A DNA stretch of 64,000 bases from Candidatus Desulfofervidaceae bacterium (GCA_027064585.1 JAMOPI010000024.1:28411-92410); one strand, 5' to 3'; counted from the first letter of the stretch, positions 29,454 through 38,549 are shown. Made by a program: numbers and translations. Notes: generated by a model from the sequence alone, not told the origin.

Positions 29454-30176
29454 TTAATACTGAATCACGACAAAATGGCACCTTCTATTTTTAGCCCAAA
29501 TTTTTTGGCAATTATCAACCATATCTGGGGTAATTTTTGTAGATGAAAGGTTAGGAACAACAGAATCCGGTCTTAATCCACGGCTATGCATAAAATGTCT
29601 TACACTTTCACAATAGGCAGGCGGAACAACGGCCGGCCTTTCTTCTCCATAGCTAATAATGGAGATTTGATCGGGATTGACACCAAGGTTGATTAAAAAT
29701 TCCTTTGCACTGTTGGCCCTACGTTCGCCTAAAGCCAGATTATATTCCTCGCTCCCCCAGTCATCACAGTGCCCTTCAATAAGGATACGCACATTAGGAT
29801 GGGTCTTTAACCAGGCTGCCTTTCTTTCTAGGATAGAAGCAGCATCAGGACGAATGTTGTATTTGTCAAAATCAAAGTGAATATCTTCATTCTCAAAAGT
29901 TTGTATTTCCTGTTTAAAAGCCTGCTCTTTCTTTAATTTTTGCTGTCTAGCCAACTCTTCTTCTCTGATCTTCTCTTCTTCTAGACCTGCTACCTTCCCT
30001 TTTTCTTCTTTACCCGTGGTAACCGGTTTCATCTCCTCTGTTGTTTTTGTTGTAGGTTGTTGTTTTTCCTCTTGAATGGCTGGCTGTGACGGCACTACTA
30101 CTTGTTTTTTAGCACAAGCAAAAGAAAAGATCAGTACCAATCCTAAAACCAAGCTCATTAAAATCTTTCCCTTCAT
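29454..30176 (-). CDS. pal: Peptidoglycan-associated lipoprotein Pal, with an insertion
   Basis: A 240-residue lipoprotein with signal ending SFACAKK, then a charged linker (about 25-95) and an OmpA-like domain. The peptidoglycan-binding part reads NVRILIEGHCDDWGSEEYNL and GERRANSAKEFLI. Between SYGEERPAVVPP and the usual final AKNRRCHFVV there is an extra segment of about 40 residues (near 180-222) with two cysteines, where relatives have about 10. Pal anchors the outer membrane to peptidoglycan and binds TolB, whose gene is 24 bp upstream. Confidence 0.92.
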   Translation of the reverse strand: MKGKILMSLVLGLVLIFSFACAKKQVVVPSQPAIQEEKQQPTTKTTEEMKPVTTGKEEKGKVAGLEEEKIREEELARQQKLKKEQAFKQEIQTFENEDIHFDFDKYNIRPDAASILERKAAWLKTHPNVRILIEGHCDDWGSEEYNLALGERRANSAKEFLINLGVNPDQISIISYGEERPAVVPPAYCESVRHFMHSRGLRPDSVVPNLSSTKITPDMVDNCQKIWAKNRRCHFVVIQY

Positions 30177-30200
30177 AACATCCCTCCTTCATAATTTAAT

Positions 30201-31460
30201 TTATTTTAATCGTGGCGACCAACTTGGTTGTGACTGAGCCCCTGGCAAATCCAATAAAGGCAAAATTTTGCCATCAATAAGACGAAGCACACATATTTTT
30301 CTGTTTTGGGAAAATACGATAAAACGACCATCTGGTGACCAGCTAGGATCTTGACAATCTGTATAACCATCTGTCAACTGTTTTATTTCACTTCCATCCG
30401 ACCTTATCATAAATATCTGAAAATGTCCATCCTTAATTCCTGCATAGGCAATATAATCCCCTTTAGGAGACCAAACCGGGGATACATTATACTTCCCTTC
30501 AAAAGTAAGGCGAGAAAGACGATTGGTTTTCAAGTCTAAGATGTAAATTTGGGGGCTCCCAGCCCGGTCTGAAACAAAGGCCAACTTACTTCCATCCGGT
30601 GACCAGGTAGGTGAGACATTGATGCCGGATGAACTTATTAAACGACGTTTAATCTGTCCATGGACATCCACCAAATAAATGCCTTGTTTGCCTTTTAGAC
30701 TCAAGGTAACGGCGATACTCCTTCCATCTGGCGACCAACTGGGTGCAATGTTTAAACCTGCATAATGGATAAGTCTTATTACCTTCTGCTTCTTTAAATC
30801 CAAAAGGTATACATCAGGATTCCCCTTTTTATAGCTGGTAAAAAGTAGCTTATCCCCAGTAGGGCTCCAGCTTGGACTTAGGCAAATGTTATGGAACTGC
30901 GTAAGAGGTCTTGGGTTATATCCATCAAAGTCCGTGACATATATCTCTTTGCCTCTCTTTGTTTTATACACAAAGGCAATCTTTGTGTTAAAGACACTCG
31001 GTTCTCCTGTCAGTCTTTCTATCATATCATCAGCAAAGTTATGCACTATATAGCGCAAGGCCTTTTTTCTTCCAACATAGCTCTTTCCCAAAAGTCTAAG
31101 TCCATTGTTTACGTCATAAAGGAAAAAGTTAAGCTTAACAAATTCTCCCTTTGTCTCTATTTGTCCTTTCACCAGCAAATGGGCACCTATCAATTGCCAC
31201 TGTTTAAAGTCTATGTTTAAAGATGGTTTCTCTTCTAGAAAAGTTTCCTCTTTGAGGATCTCAAAAAAGCCAGTGTAATTTAAGTCCTTTTTTAATACTT
31301 CCCGCACCTTTGAATCTAAAGCCGGATCACCTACAAACCGCGCAATAGCAATGGGTAACCTTTCTTGGCCTGGGGCTTCAATATCAATGTAGACAAGACT
31401 AAAAGACCAGGTAGGAATAAACAACAAAATTAAGGTTATCCACAACACTCCTCTTTTCAT
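30201..31460 (-). CDS. tolB: Tol-Pal translocation protein TolB
   Basis: A 419-residue periplasmic protein with a signal peptide (LWITLILLFIPTWSFS). A TolB N-domain (about 20-145) is followed by a six-bladed beta-propeller with repeated SPSWSP, APSWSPDG and SPTWSPDGSKLAFVSD blocks. It binds Pal and TolA. Its start overlaps the tolA stop by 4 bp. Confidence 0.95.
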   Translation of the reverse strand: MKRGVLWITLILLFIPTWSFSLVYIDIEAPGQERLPIAIARFVGDPALDSKVREVLKKDLNYTGFFEILKEETFLEEKPSLNIDFKQWQLIGAHLLVKGQIETKGEFVKLNFFLYDVNNGLRLLGKSYVGRKKALRYIVHNFADDMIERLTGEPSVFNTKIAFVYKTKRGKEIYVTDFDGYNPRPLTQFHNICLSPSWSPTGDKLLFTSYKKGNPDVYLLDLKKQKVIRLIHYAGLNIAPSWSPDGRSIAVTLSLKGKQGIYLVDVHGQIKRRLISSSGINVSPTWSPDGSKLAFVSDRAGSPQIYILDLKTNRLSRLTFEGKYNVSPVWSPKGDYIAYAGIKDGHFQIFMIRSDGSEIKQLTDGYTDCQDPSWSPDGRFIVFSQNRKICVLRLIDGKILPLLDLPGAQSQPSWSPRLK

Positions 31461-32329
31461 CCTACCTCCTTTCTAGTCCCTGCCCACCGAAACCTTATAC
31501 CAATTTCGTGATATGGTTGCGTATAATCTGGAGGTAAAGGAGGTAAGGGACTTGCTTTGTCTATCGCCTCACTGACCGATTGGTCAAATAAAGGATTTCC
31601 TGAATGTTTTTCAAACGTCTTTTTCACGATTTTCCCCTGACGGTCAATTTTAATAACAACTATCGCCTCTAATACTTGCTTTCGTTTTAACATAAAGGTA
31701 GGCAAAACCCACTTGGCCTTTATCTTTTCCCAGACATCCATATAATACATCTGAAACTCTGGGCTTATCTCCGTTCCTGTAGGCTTATGGTTTACATATT
31801 CCCCAATCACACCTCCAGAAGCACCTTTTTTTATTTCCTCTGCCAGTTGCGCTACTTCTTGTTTAAGCTCTTCTTTTTTTATCTTCTCCTCAACCTTTTT
31901 AGCAATTTCTTTAATTTTTTTCTCTACAATCGCTGGCTCTATATCCTCTCTCCTTACCTTCTTTGCCTTTACTTTAGCCTTTTTTAAACTCACCACCTTT
32001 TTGGCAATCGTCTTTGTCTTCACTTTGGTGCGGAGAAGTTTGATCTTTGCCTTTTTCTTTTTAGCTACTTTTTTAGAGGTAGTTCTAACTTTCGCAACTT
32101 TCCTTGTTTTTTTAGCTTTAGAGGCTCCTTTTTTTACCATTTTTTGTTTTGACTTTGGTTTGGCTTTGGGTTTCGGTTTAGGTAACTCCACCAAGTTAAC
32201 CCGATATACTGGCGAAAAAGAGATATAACATTTTGGCTCTAGCGTGACAGAAAAGGCAAGAAAAATAAGTAAAAGGTGAAAAATGACAGAGAAAAAAAGA
32301 GATGTCCTAAAATAACCAATTCGGCTCAT
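31457..32329 (-). CDS. tolA: TolA/TonB-like envelope-spanning protein
   Basis: A 290-residue protein with one N-terminal membrane span (about 10-28) and a very lysine- and alanine-rich middle (about 50-165). The C-terminal TonB/TolA-type domain contains VVIKIDRQGKIVKKTFEKHS and PLPPLPPDY. It transmits energy from TolQR across the periplasm. Membership in the tol operon favours TolA over TonB. Confidence 0.88.
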   Translation of the reverse strand: MSRIGYFRTSLFFSVIFHLLLIFLAFSVTLEPKCYISFSPVYRVNLVELPKPKPKAKPKSKQKMVKKGASKAKKTRKVAKVRTTSKKVAKKKKAKIKLLRTKVKTKTIAKKVVSLKKAKVKAKKVRREDIEPAIVEKKIKEIAKKVEEKIKKEELKQEVAQLAEEIKKGASGGVIGEYVNHKPTGTEISPEFQMYYMDVWEKIKAKWVLPTFMLKRKQVLEAIVVIKIDRQGKIVKKTFEKHSGNPLFDQSVSEAIDKASPLPPLPPDYTQPYHEIGIRFRWAGTRKEVG

Positions 32330-32742
32330 CTTTTTTCTTTTAGTGGTCTAGTCACAAGGCCAAGGTTTTCTATGCCTGCGGCCTTTATACTTCCTATTAC
32401 CTTCATTACAAACCCATAAGGCACATTTTGGTCGGCCTGAAGCAACACATTCCTTCTAGGGAATCTCTTTACCATTGGCGCCAATTTATCCTTTAGCTTC
32501 TGTAAAGATACCTTGTAACGGTCAATAAATATCTCTTTGTTAGCGTTTATACTAATGACAAGTGGTTCTTGTTTAATAGGCATAGGTTTAGCCGTGGTGG
32601 TAGGCAAATCCACCTTTACTCCATAGGTCAACATTGGCGCCGTGATCATAAAGATAATGAGTAACACAAGCATTACGTCCACTAAAGGTGTTACATTAAT
32701 CTCAGCCATAAAACCATCATCGTTATTAAACCATTTCATCAA
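32326..32742 (-). CDS. tolR: TolR/ExbD proton-channel subunit
   Basis: A 138-residue protein with a single span near residues 17-38. The span carries the essential aspartate in INVTPLVDVMLVLLIIFM. A periplasmic domain with KPLVISINAN-type features follows (here EPLVISINANKEIFIDR). It forms the H+ motor with TolQ. It overlaps tolQ by 17 bp and tolA by 4 bp. Confidence 0.94.
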   Translation of the reverse strand: MMKWFNNDDGFMAEINVTPLVDVMLVLLIIFMITAPMLTYGVKVDLPTTTAKPMPIKQEPLVISINANKEIFIDRYKVSLQKLKDKLAPMVKRFPRRNVLLQADQNVPYGFVMKVIGSIKAAGIENLGLVTRPLKEKR

Positions 32743-33451
32743 CTACCTCTTTTTGCTCTTTTTTTAGCAAATATCTACGTTTTATCCGATTAATTAAATC
32801 CGTCATAAAGTTTTCCATCTCTGTCCGTTGTTCACTTAGACATTGATTAAAATAATTATATCCCATTACAGCTGGAATAGCCGCCGCTAAGCCAAAGGCC
32901 GTCGTAATCAAGGCCTCCGAAATACCAGGGGCCACATCGGCAAGGGAGGCAGAGCCCTTTAAACCAATATCGTGAAAGGCCCTCATAATTCCCCAAACTG
33001 TCCCAAAAAGGCCAATAAAGGGGGCAGTATTTCCAACGGTTGCCAAAAGGCCTAACCCCTTGCGCAGACGCAAATACTCCATATAAGCAGCCTTATGCAT
33101 TGTCTCAGCGATACTTTCAAAAAAAAACTCTTGATTCCCCTCTATTCTTGCTTTGTCCTTAAGCCATTTTTTTAATTCTACAAATGTTTCTTGGGTAATA
33201 AGGGCCAAGGGAGAAGCAACATAATTGCGAGCCTCAGCCAAAACGATTTTTAAATCTCCCGTGCGCCAAAAAGCCTCCCGAAAGGCATCGCTATGTCTTT
33301 TTAGCTTGTGAAAAATCAGCCATTTGTTTATCATCACTGCCCATGAAACCACAGACATAAAGACCAAGACCAAGAGAACAAACTTGGCCATGGGACCCGC
33401 ATGAGCCACCATTTGATAAAAAAGGCTTCCTTGAGGATTAAAGCTAAGCAT
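32726..33451 (-). CDS. tolQ: TolQ/ExbB proton-channel subunit
   Basis: A 241-residue protein with three membrane spans (about 20-40, 130-150 and 170-195). The family motif is LATVGNTAPFIGLFGTVWGI, followed by PGISEALITTAFGLAAAIP. The ATG at 33451 has GGAGA upstream. An open frame runs 60 bp further, but it would start inside the promoter at 33484-33511. First gene of tolQ-tolR-tolA-tolB-pal-ybgF. Confidence 0.94.
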   Translation of the reverse strand: MLSFNPQGSLFYQMVAHAGPMAKFVLLVLVFMSVVSWAVMINKWLIFHKLKRHSDAFREAFWRTGDLKIVLAEARNYVASPLALITQETFVELKKWLKDKARIEGNQEFFFESIAETMHKAAYMEYLRLRKGLGLLATVGNTAPFIGLFGTVWGIMRAFHDIGLKGSASLADVAPGISEALITTAFGLAAAIPAVMGYNYFNQCLSEQRTEMENFMTDLINRIKRRYLLKKEQKEVVDEMV

Positions 33452-33483
33452 GTGAACTCTCCTTCCAATAGGGTTTGTCTCCA

Positions 33484-33511
33484 ATATTACAAAAAGATAA
33501 AGAAAAGTCAA
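33484..33511 (-). promoter_or_regulatory. Sigma-70 promoter of the tol operon
   Basis: On the minus strand TTGACT (33506-33511), 16 bp, TAATAT (33484-33489), 33 bp before the chosen tolQ start. Confidence 0.6.
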
Positions 33512-33562
33512 ATCTTCAAGGTCACATTGACCCTTTAGTTTGTTTATGTTAAAAATTGGTTG

Positions 33563-33847
33563 ATGCTTACGGGGTTTTTTCGGATAAAAAACCAGTTAGG
33601 ACTTCATGCACGCCCAGCGGCAAAATTAGCAAAGCTAGCGGGACAGTTTTGTTCTGAAATAAAACTCATCAAGGCCAATAAAGAGGCAGATGTAAAGAGT
33701 GTTTTAGACCTACTTAGTTTAGCCTGCCGTTTTGATGAAGAAGTAAAACTAATCGTAGAGGGTCAGGATGAAGAAAAAGCCTTTTTCTCAATTACCCTTT
33801 TAATAGAAGCAGAGATAGGGGAAAGAATTAATGGAACAGAGGTTTAA
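33563..33847 (+). CDS. ptsH: Phosphocarrier protein HPr
   Basis: A 94-residue HPr. With the ATG at 33563 the phosphorylated histidine falls exactly at His15 (LGLHARPAAK) and the regulatory serine at Ser46 (DVKSVLDLL), the canonical numbering, which supports this start over the TTG at 33560. HPr takes phosphate from enzyme I. A Ser46 suggests possible control by an HPr kinase, though none is in the window. It overlaps ptsI by 17 bp. Confidence 0.94.
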   Translation: MLTGFFRIKNQLGLHARPAAKLAKLAGQFCSEIKLIKANKEADVKSVLDLLSLACRFDEEVKLIVEGQDEEKAFFSITLLIEAEIGERINGTEV

Positions 33848-35645
33848 GGGCATTGGAGCGTCTCCTGGGATTGGTATTGGTGAGGTAGTAGTAATAAAAG
33901 ACAAAAGACCTCGTTTCATCTATCAATTTTTACTCAATACTGATGCAAACCAAGAAGTAAAACGGTTTCAACAGGCAGTACAAAAGGTAAAGGAAGAAAT
34001 AGATCAGCTAAAAAACAACTTAAGTTACAAGGCGCCTTTCAAGGAGGTCAAACAAATATTAGAAACCTACAAAGGTATCCTTTCAGATCCAATGTTCTAT
34101 CAGGCTACCATTAACCGGATAAAAGAAGAAAAGATCAACGCGGAATGGGCGTTAATGAAATCACTGCAAAAGATAGAAAAAATCTTCGGTGAAATAGAGG
34201 ACGAATACTTAAGGCAAAGAGTCCAAGATGTGCAGCACATCACCAACCGCATTCTTAATGTTCTAAATCCTAATCATAAAAAAAACGCTCAAACCTTCAC
34301 AGGAGGTATCCTTATTACTCACGATCTTTCTCCTGCCGAGGCAATTAAACTTTCTGCTAAGCAAATATCTGGTTTTGTTACCGAAACAGGTGGTCTTACT
34401 TCTCATGTAGCCATTGTGGCTCAAGCTCTAAACCTACCTGCGGTAGTAGGAATAAAGGGTATCACCGAACATGCCAAGAGTGGGAATTTGGCCATTGTAG
34501 ATGGTCAAAAAGGCATTGTGATCATTAACCCCACCGTTGAGGTTCTAAATAAATACAAAAAGAAACAAAAACAATATCACATCTTCTGCAAAGAAATTGG
34601 ATCCTACGCCCATTTACCAGCTCAGACGATAGATGGGCATACTTTAAAGGTTATGGCCAACATAGAGTTGTTTGAAGAAGTCCCCTCTATCCTAGAATTG
34701 GGCGCCGAAGGCATAGGTCTTTTTCGGACAGAATTTTTCTATATTCAGCAAAATGTCCTTCCAGATGAAGAAAGCCTTTATCAATACTTCACTAAGGTTG
34801 TTAAGGCCGTTCATCCTCACCCTGTCACCTTTCGCACCTTAGACTTTGGTGGAGACAAGATGACTGCCCATTTAGATCTGGGCAAAGAAGTTAATCCTGC
34901 TTTAGGTCTTAGGGCCATTCGCTTTTGTCTTAAACAAAAGGATATTTTTAAAACACAACTACGGGCCATTTTAAGGGCAAGTGTACATGGCCAGGTCCGT
35001 TTGTTATTTCCCCTTATTTCCAGTCTGGAAGAAATTATAGAAACAAAACAGATTTTGACTTCCCTTAAAAAAGAACTGGCTGCAGAAGGTTATACTTTTT
35101 CTTCCCACATTCCTATAGGTATCATGGTAGAAGTGCCTTCTGCGGTAACCTTAATTGATTTCTTTGTCAAAGAGGTAGATTTTATCAGCATCGGCACCAA
35201 TGACCTTATCCAATATGCCCTGGCTATTGACCGGGACAATGAGCAGGTCGCTTATCTCTATGAACCCCTTCATCCGGCCGTCCTTAAGATGATCTCGCAG
35301 ATCGTAGACGCCGCCCACAAAAAGGGAATCACCGTCAGTGTATGTGGAGAAATGGCTAGAAATCCTCTTTATGTACCCATTCTTGTTGGTTTAGGCGTAG
35401 ATGAATTGAGCCTTAAGGCTCAAAATATTCCTTTAATAAAAAGGATTATTTGTGCCCTTCACTTTAAGAAAATACATTCCCTAGTTCAAAAACTATTGAC
35501 AATGGGCAGCGCGCAAGAAATAAAAAGATGTTACCTTCAGCAACTTCGGATTTGGCTGAAGGATTTAGAAGGGTTTATTGATTATGACTACATAACGGCT
35601 GAGGGACGAAATGAAAGACGAAGGCAAGAAAATCGTATGCACTAA
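33831..35645 (+). CDS. ptsI: PTS enzyme I (PEP-protein phosphotransferase)
   Basis: A 604-residue enzyme that moves phosphate from PEP to HPr. The phospho-histidine is His192 in GGLTSHVAIVA. The PEP-binding barrel has GLFRTEFFYI, FRTLDFGGDK and the catalytic cysteine in VSVCGEMARNP. The last 12 residues read over the start of smpB (35 bp overlap). No PTS permease or IIA gene is in the window, so the pair may feed a regulatory phosphorelay. Confidence 0.95.
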   Translation: MEQRFKGIGASPGIGIGEVVVIKDKRPRFIYQFLLNTDANQEVKRFQQAVQKVKEEIDQLKNNLSYKAPFKEVKQILETYKGILSDPMFYQATINRIKEEKINAEWALMKSLQKIEKIFGEIEDEYLRQRVQDVQHITNRILNVLNPNHKKNAQTFTGGILITHDLSPAEAIKLSAKQISGFVTETGGLTSHVAIVAQALNLPAVVGIKGITEHAKSGNLAIVDGQKGIVIINPTVEVLNKYKKKQKQYHIFCKEIGSYAHLPAQTIDGHTLKVMANIELFEEVPSILELGAEGIGLFRTEFFYIQQNVLPDEESLYQYFTKVVKAVHPHPVTFRTLDFGGDKMTAHLDLGKEVNPALGLRAIRFCLKQKDIFKTQLRAILRASVHGQVRLLFPLISSLEEIIETKQILTSLKKELAAEGYTFSSHIPIGIMVEVPSAVTLIDFFVKEVDFISIGTNDLIQYALAIDRDNEQVAYLYEPLHPAVLKMISQIVDAAHKKGITVSVCGEMARNPLYVPILVGLGVDELSLKAQNIPLIKRIICALHFKKIHSLVQKLLTMGSAQEIKRCYLQQLRIWLKDLEGFIDYDYITAEGRNERRRQENRMH

Positions 35646-36069
35646 TAAAAAAGCCTACTTCAATTACAATATTGAAGAAACTTATGAGGCCGGACTTGTG
35701 TTAAAAGGGACAGAGGTAAAATCATTGCGTTTGGGCAGGGTAAGCCTGGGAGATAGCTATGCTGAGGTAAAAAACAATGAAATCTTCTTAGTCAACTGTC
35801 ATATTTCTCCTTATCCCTTTGCCACACATGAACAACATGATCCCCTGCGGCCCAAAAAGCTACTTCTCCACAAAAGGGAAATCAAACGCCTTATAGGTAA
35901 GCTAAAAGAAAGGGGGCTTACTCTCATTCCCCTTCGCATCTACTTTGTCCAAGGGAAGGCCAAGGTAGAGTTAGGACTTGGCCGGGGAAAGAAAAAGATT
36001 GACAAAAGAGAACAAATCAAAAAGAGGGATGAAGAAAGAACCATCCTGCGCCATTACAAAATTAGGTAA
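35611..36069 (+). CDS. smpB: SsrA-binding protein SmpB
   Basis: A 152-residue tmRNA partner for rescue of stalled ribosomes. Family signature seen as LVLKGTEVKSLRLGRVSLGDSYAEV, in two pieces, with NCHISPYPFATHEQHDP. The basic C-terminal tail, GRGKKKIDKREQIKKRD, inserts into the empty mRNA channel. It starts inside the 3' end of ptsI. Confidence 0.96.
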   Translation: MKDEGKKIVCTNKKAYFNYNIEETYEAGLVLKGTEVKSLRLGRVSLGDSYAEVKNNEIFLVNCHISPYPFATHEQHDPLRPKKLLLHKREIKRLIGKLKERGLTLIPLRIYFVQGKAKVELGLGRGKKKIDKREQIKKRDEERTILRHYKIR

Positions 36070-36141
36070 GTTTTTTACAGCCTGCTTGACTCTTCTTAAA
36101 AACCATTTTACCAAAACAGAAAATTTTTTAGGGAGGCCAAG

Positions 36142-37416
36142 ATGCCCTTTATGCCAGAAGCTGAGACAATGCCAAGAGCACAGCTAAAGGAAGTTCAGCT
36201 TGAACGCCTGGTAAAAACCCTTACCCATATTGAAAAAAACAATCCTTTTTATCTTAAACATCTTAAGGGTCTTACGGCAAAGGATATTAAATCTTTAGAA
36301 GATATTCAAAAATTTCCTTTCTTAACAAAAGAAGATTTAAGAAAGGGCTATCCCTTCAAATGGGCCTGTACCCCTCAGCGTGCCTTTGCGCGTATGCACA
36401 TGAGCTCTGGTACTACCGGCACACCGGTTATCAACCCCATGACCGCCGCTGATGTAAGACAATGGGGTGAAATCATGGCCCGCTGTTTGGCAGCCGCAGG
36501 TTTAACCCCTGACGATATTTTACAAATTACCCCTTCTTTTGGTCTCTTTAACGGTGGCTTCGGCTTTCATTATGGGGCCGAAAGATTAGGTGCAATGATC
36601 ATTCCCATTGGTCCCGGCCGCTCAGAACTGCAGCTTAAATTTATCAAAGAACTTGGCACAACGGCCATTGCGGGCATTGCTTCCTATCCCTTACGCCTCA
36701 TAGAAGTGGCTAAAAAAATTGGTTTTGACTTCCATCAAACCAAGCTCCGTGTAGGCATCTTTGGCGCCGAGGTCTGGAGCGATGAAATGCGGCAAAAGAT
36801 TGAGAGAGAAATGGGTATCACTACCTTTGACATTATTGGCATGACCGAAACTGGAGGCGTAGGCCTTGGCATTGACTGTGAGTATAAAAACGGCATCCAT
36901 GTATGGGAGGATCATTACTTAATAGAAATCATTGATCCCAAAACTGGAGAACTCCTTCCAGACGGGCAGGAAGGAGAAATGGTCATTACCACTCTAACGC
37001 GGGAAGGCCTTCCCCTCATCCGCTACCGCACCGGAGATATTACGGCCATTCTCTCCCGTGAAACCTGCAAATGTGGCCGCACCATGCTGCGGATCAAACG
37101 GATTAAGGGACGCACCGATGACATGATCGTTATTAAGGGCGTCAACTTCTATCCCAAGCAAATTGAAAGCCTGATTATGGGGCTTGAAGGGGCCTATGGC
37201 CAATACCAGATTGTGCTCAAAAAGATAGAAGGTAAGGATTACATGCTTCTTCAAGTAGAATATGAGGGAGAAAGGCCAGAGGAGTTTAAAGAAAGACTAC
37301 ATAAAAAAATCTATGACTTTTTAGGCTTCAATGTGGATATTGAAATCCTTCCTGTCGGCAGTCTACCTCGGCAGCCAGGTAAGGCCGTGCGGGTAATAGA
37401 CGAAAGGAGCAAATAA
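36142..37416 (+). CDS. Phenylacetate-CoA ligase family enzyme (PaaK-like)
   Basis: A 424-residue AMP-forming ligase. The P-loop is MSSGTTGTPVI near residue 90, with IFGAEVWSDEM, IGMTETGGVGLGIDCE and RYRTGDIT further on. The C-terminal domain carries TDDMIVIKGVNFYP. In anaerobes these enzymes activate phenylacetate or other aryl acids, but many are orphans. The neighbours do not include a catabolic pathway, so the substrate is open. GGGAGG lies 5 bp before the ATG. Confidence 0.88.
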   Translation: MPFMPEAETMPRAQLKEVQLERLVKTLTHIEKNNPFYLKHLKGLTAKDIKSLEDIQKFPFLTKEDLRKGYPFKWACTPQRAFARMHMSSGTTGTPVINPMTAADVRQWGEIMARCLAAAGLTPDDILQITPSFGLFNGGFGFHYGAERLGAMIIPIGPGRSELQLKFIKELGTTAIAGIASYPLRLIEVAKKIGFDFHQTKLRVGIFGAEVWSDEMRQKIEREMGITTFDIIGMTETGGVGLGIDCEYKNGIHVWEDHYLIEIIDPKTGELLPDGQEGEMVITTLTREGLPLIRYRTGDITAILSRETCKCGRTMLRIKRIKGRTDDMIVIKGVNFYPKQIESLIMGLEGAYGQYQIVLKKIEGKDYMLLQVEYEGERPEEFKERLHKKIYDFLGFNVDIEILPVGSLPRQPGKAVRVIDERSK

Positions 37417-37426
37417 AGGAAAAGAG

Positions 37427-37624
37427 ATGATCCGCATAAAGTTTTTCCCCCAAGGGAAGGAAATGACTATAGAAAAAACCCTGACTGTAAAACAGCTTTT
37501 AAAAAAACTTAATCTTGTCCCCCAAACGGCCTTAGTGATAAGGGAAGGCAAAATTTTGACTTCTGATAAGGTCTTAAAAGATGGGGATGAAGTAGAAATA
37601 CGGGTTGTTGGCTCAAGAGGGTAA
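37427..37624 (+). CDS. ThiS/MoaD/TtuB-like sulfur carrier ending in Arg-Gly
   Basis: A 65-residue beta-grasp protein of the ubiquitin-like sulfur-carrier group. The middle reads LVIREGKILTSDKVLKDGDE. Carriers of this group are thiocarboxylated on a C-terminal Gly-Gly; here the last residues are VVGSRG, so the penultimate glycine is replaced by arginine. It lies 1 bp before a TtuA gene, which suggests a TtuB role as sulfur donor for tRNA thiolation. The unusual tail may change its activation. Confidence 0.82.
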   Translation: MIRIKFFPQGKEMTIEKTLTVKQLLKKLNLVPQTALVIREGKILTSDKVLKDGDEVEIRVVGSRG

Positions 37625-37625
37625 G

Positions 37626-38534
37626 ATGAAGTGCAGGCGCTGTGGGCAGGAAGCCGAGGTAGAGCTTATAAGTCATCATACCGCCTTTTGTCGGGAGTGT
37701 TTTTTTGTCTATTTTAAGCGCCAGGTGCAAAAGGCCATTAAGGACTGGCGTATGTTTCGCAAACAGGAACGGATCTTAGTAGCCGTCTCTGGTGGTAAGG
37801 ACAGTTTAAGCCTGTGGGATGTGCTTTTGGACTTGGGGTATGATGTTACAGGACTGTTTGTGGATCTAAAGATTGATGGCTTTTCAGAAAAGGCAAAGGA
37901 AAAGATAGAAGCGTTTGCCCAAACGCGTAAGGCAAAGCTGATTGTTGTAGACCTTGAGAAAGAAGGCATTCCCATCCCCAAAGTCATGAAACTCACAGGC
38001 AAGCAACCTTGTTCAGTCTGTGGTCAGGTAAAACGATACTATTTTAACCATATTGCCTACACAAAAAGGTTTCATGTATTAGCCACAGGCCATAATTTAG
38101 ACGATGAAACCGGCCGCCTTTTGGCCAATCTTTTGCGCTGGCAGATGTTTTATCTGATAGATCAAGGACCTGTCTTACCCCCAGCCAATCGTTTGGTAAA
38201 AAAGGTAAAACCCCTATACCGTCTCACCGAATATGAAATAGCGGCTTATGCCTTTTTAAAGGACATTGATTACCTTGCTGAACGTTGCCCTTTTAGCAAA
38301 GGCGCAACTTTTTTGAAATATAAGCACTATATGAACCTGTTGGAATATGAATTTCCTGGCACAAAGCTTGACTTTTACCAAGGCTTTTTAAAGAAAATGA
38401 AACCGTTTTTAACACCTCTGCAAAAGGAAGAAGCACCTATTGCTCACCTTTGCCCGGAATGTGGTTATCCTACCCTTGCCCCTATCTGTGGAGTCTGCCG
38501 GCTGAAAGAAGACATAAAAAAGGCGGGCAGTTAG
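37626..38534 (+). CDS. ttuA: tRNA-5-methyluridine-54 2-sulfurtransferase TtuA-like
   Basis: A 302-residue protein with all TtuA features. Zinc cysteines are at 3, 6, 22 and 25, the PP-loop SGGKDS at 55-60, and [4Fe-4S] ligands Cys129, Cys132 and Cys221, matching Cys130, 133 and 222 of Thermus TtuA. A C-terminal zinc pair reads CPECGYPTLAPICGVC. TtuA makes 2-thio-ribothymidine at position 54, a heat-stabilising tRNA change. A TtcA-like activity at C32 is less likely. The ATG at 37626 follows the carrier stop by 1 bp. Confidence 0.9.
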   Translation: MKCRRCGQEAEVELISHHTAFCRECFFVYFKRQVQKAIKDWRMFRKQERILVAVSGGKDSLSLWDVLLDLGYDVTGLFVDLKIDGFSEKAKEKIEAFAQTRKAKLIVVDLEKEGIPIPKVMKLTGKQPCSVCGQVKRYYFNHIAYTKRFHVLATGHNLDDETGRLLANLLRWQMFYLIDQGPVLPPANRLVKKVKPLYRLTEYEIAAYAFLKDIDYLAERCPFSKGATFLKYKHYMNLLEYEFPGTKLDFYQGFLKKMKPFLTPLQKEEAPIAHLCPECGYPTLAPICGVCRLKEDIKKAGS

Positions 38535-38541
38535 CCCGCCT
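38515..38541 (-). terminator. Bidirectional terminator between ttuA and hydrogenase
   Basis: AGGCGGGC (38521-38528) and GCCCGCCT (38534-38541) form an 8-bp stem. On the minus strand six Ts follow, fitting the end of the hydrogenase operon. The stem overlaps the ttuA stop. Confidence 0.8.
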
Positions 38542-38549
38542 TGTGTTGC

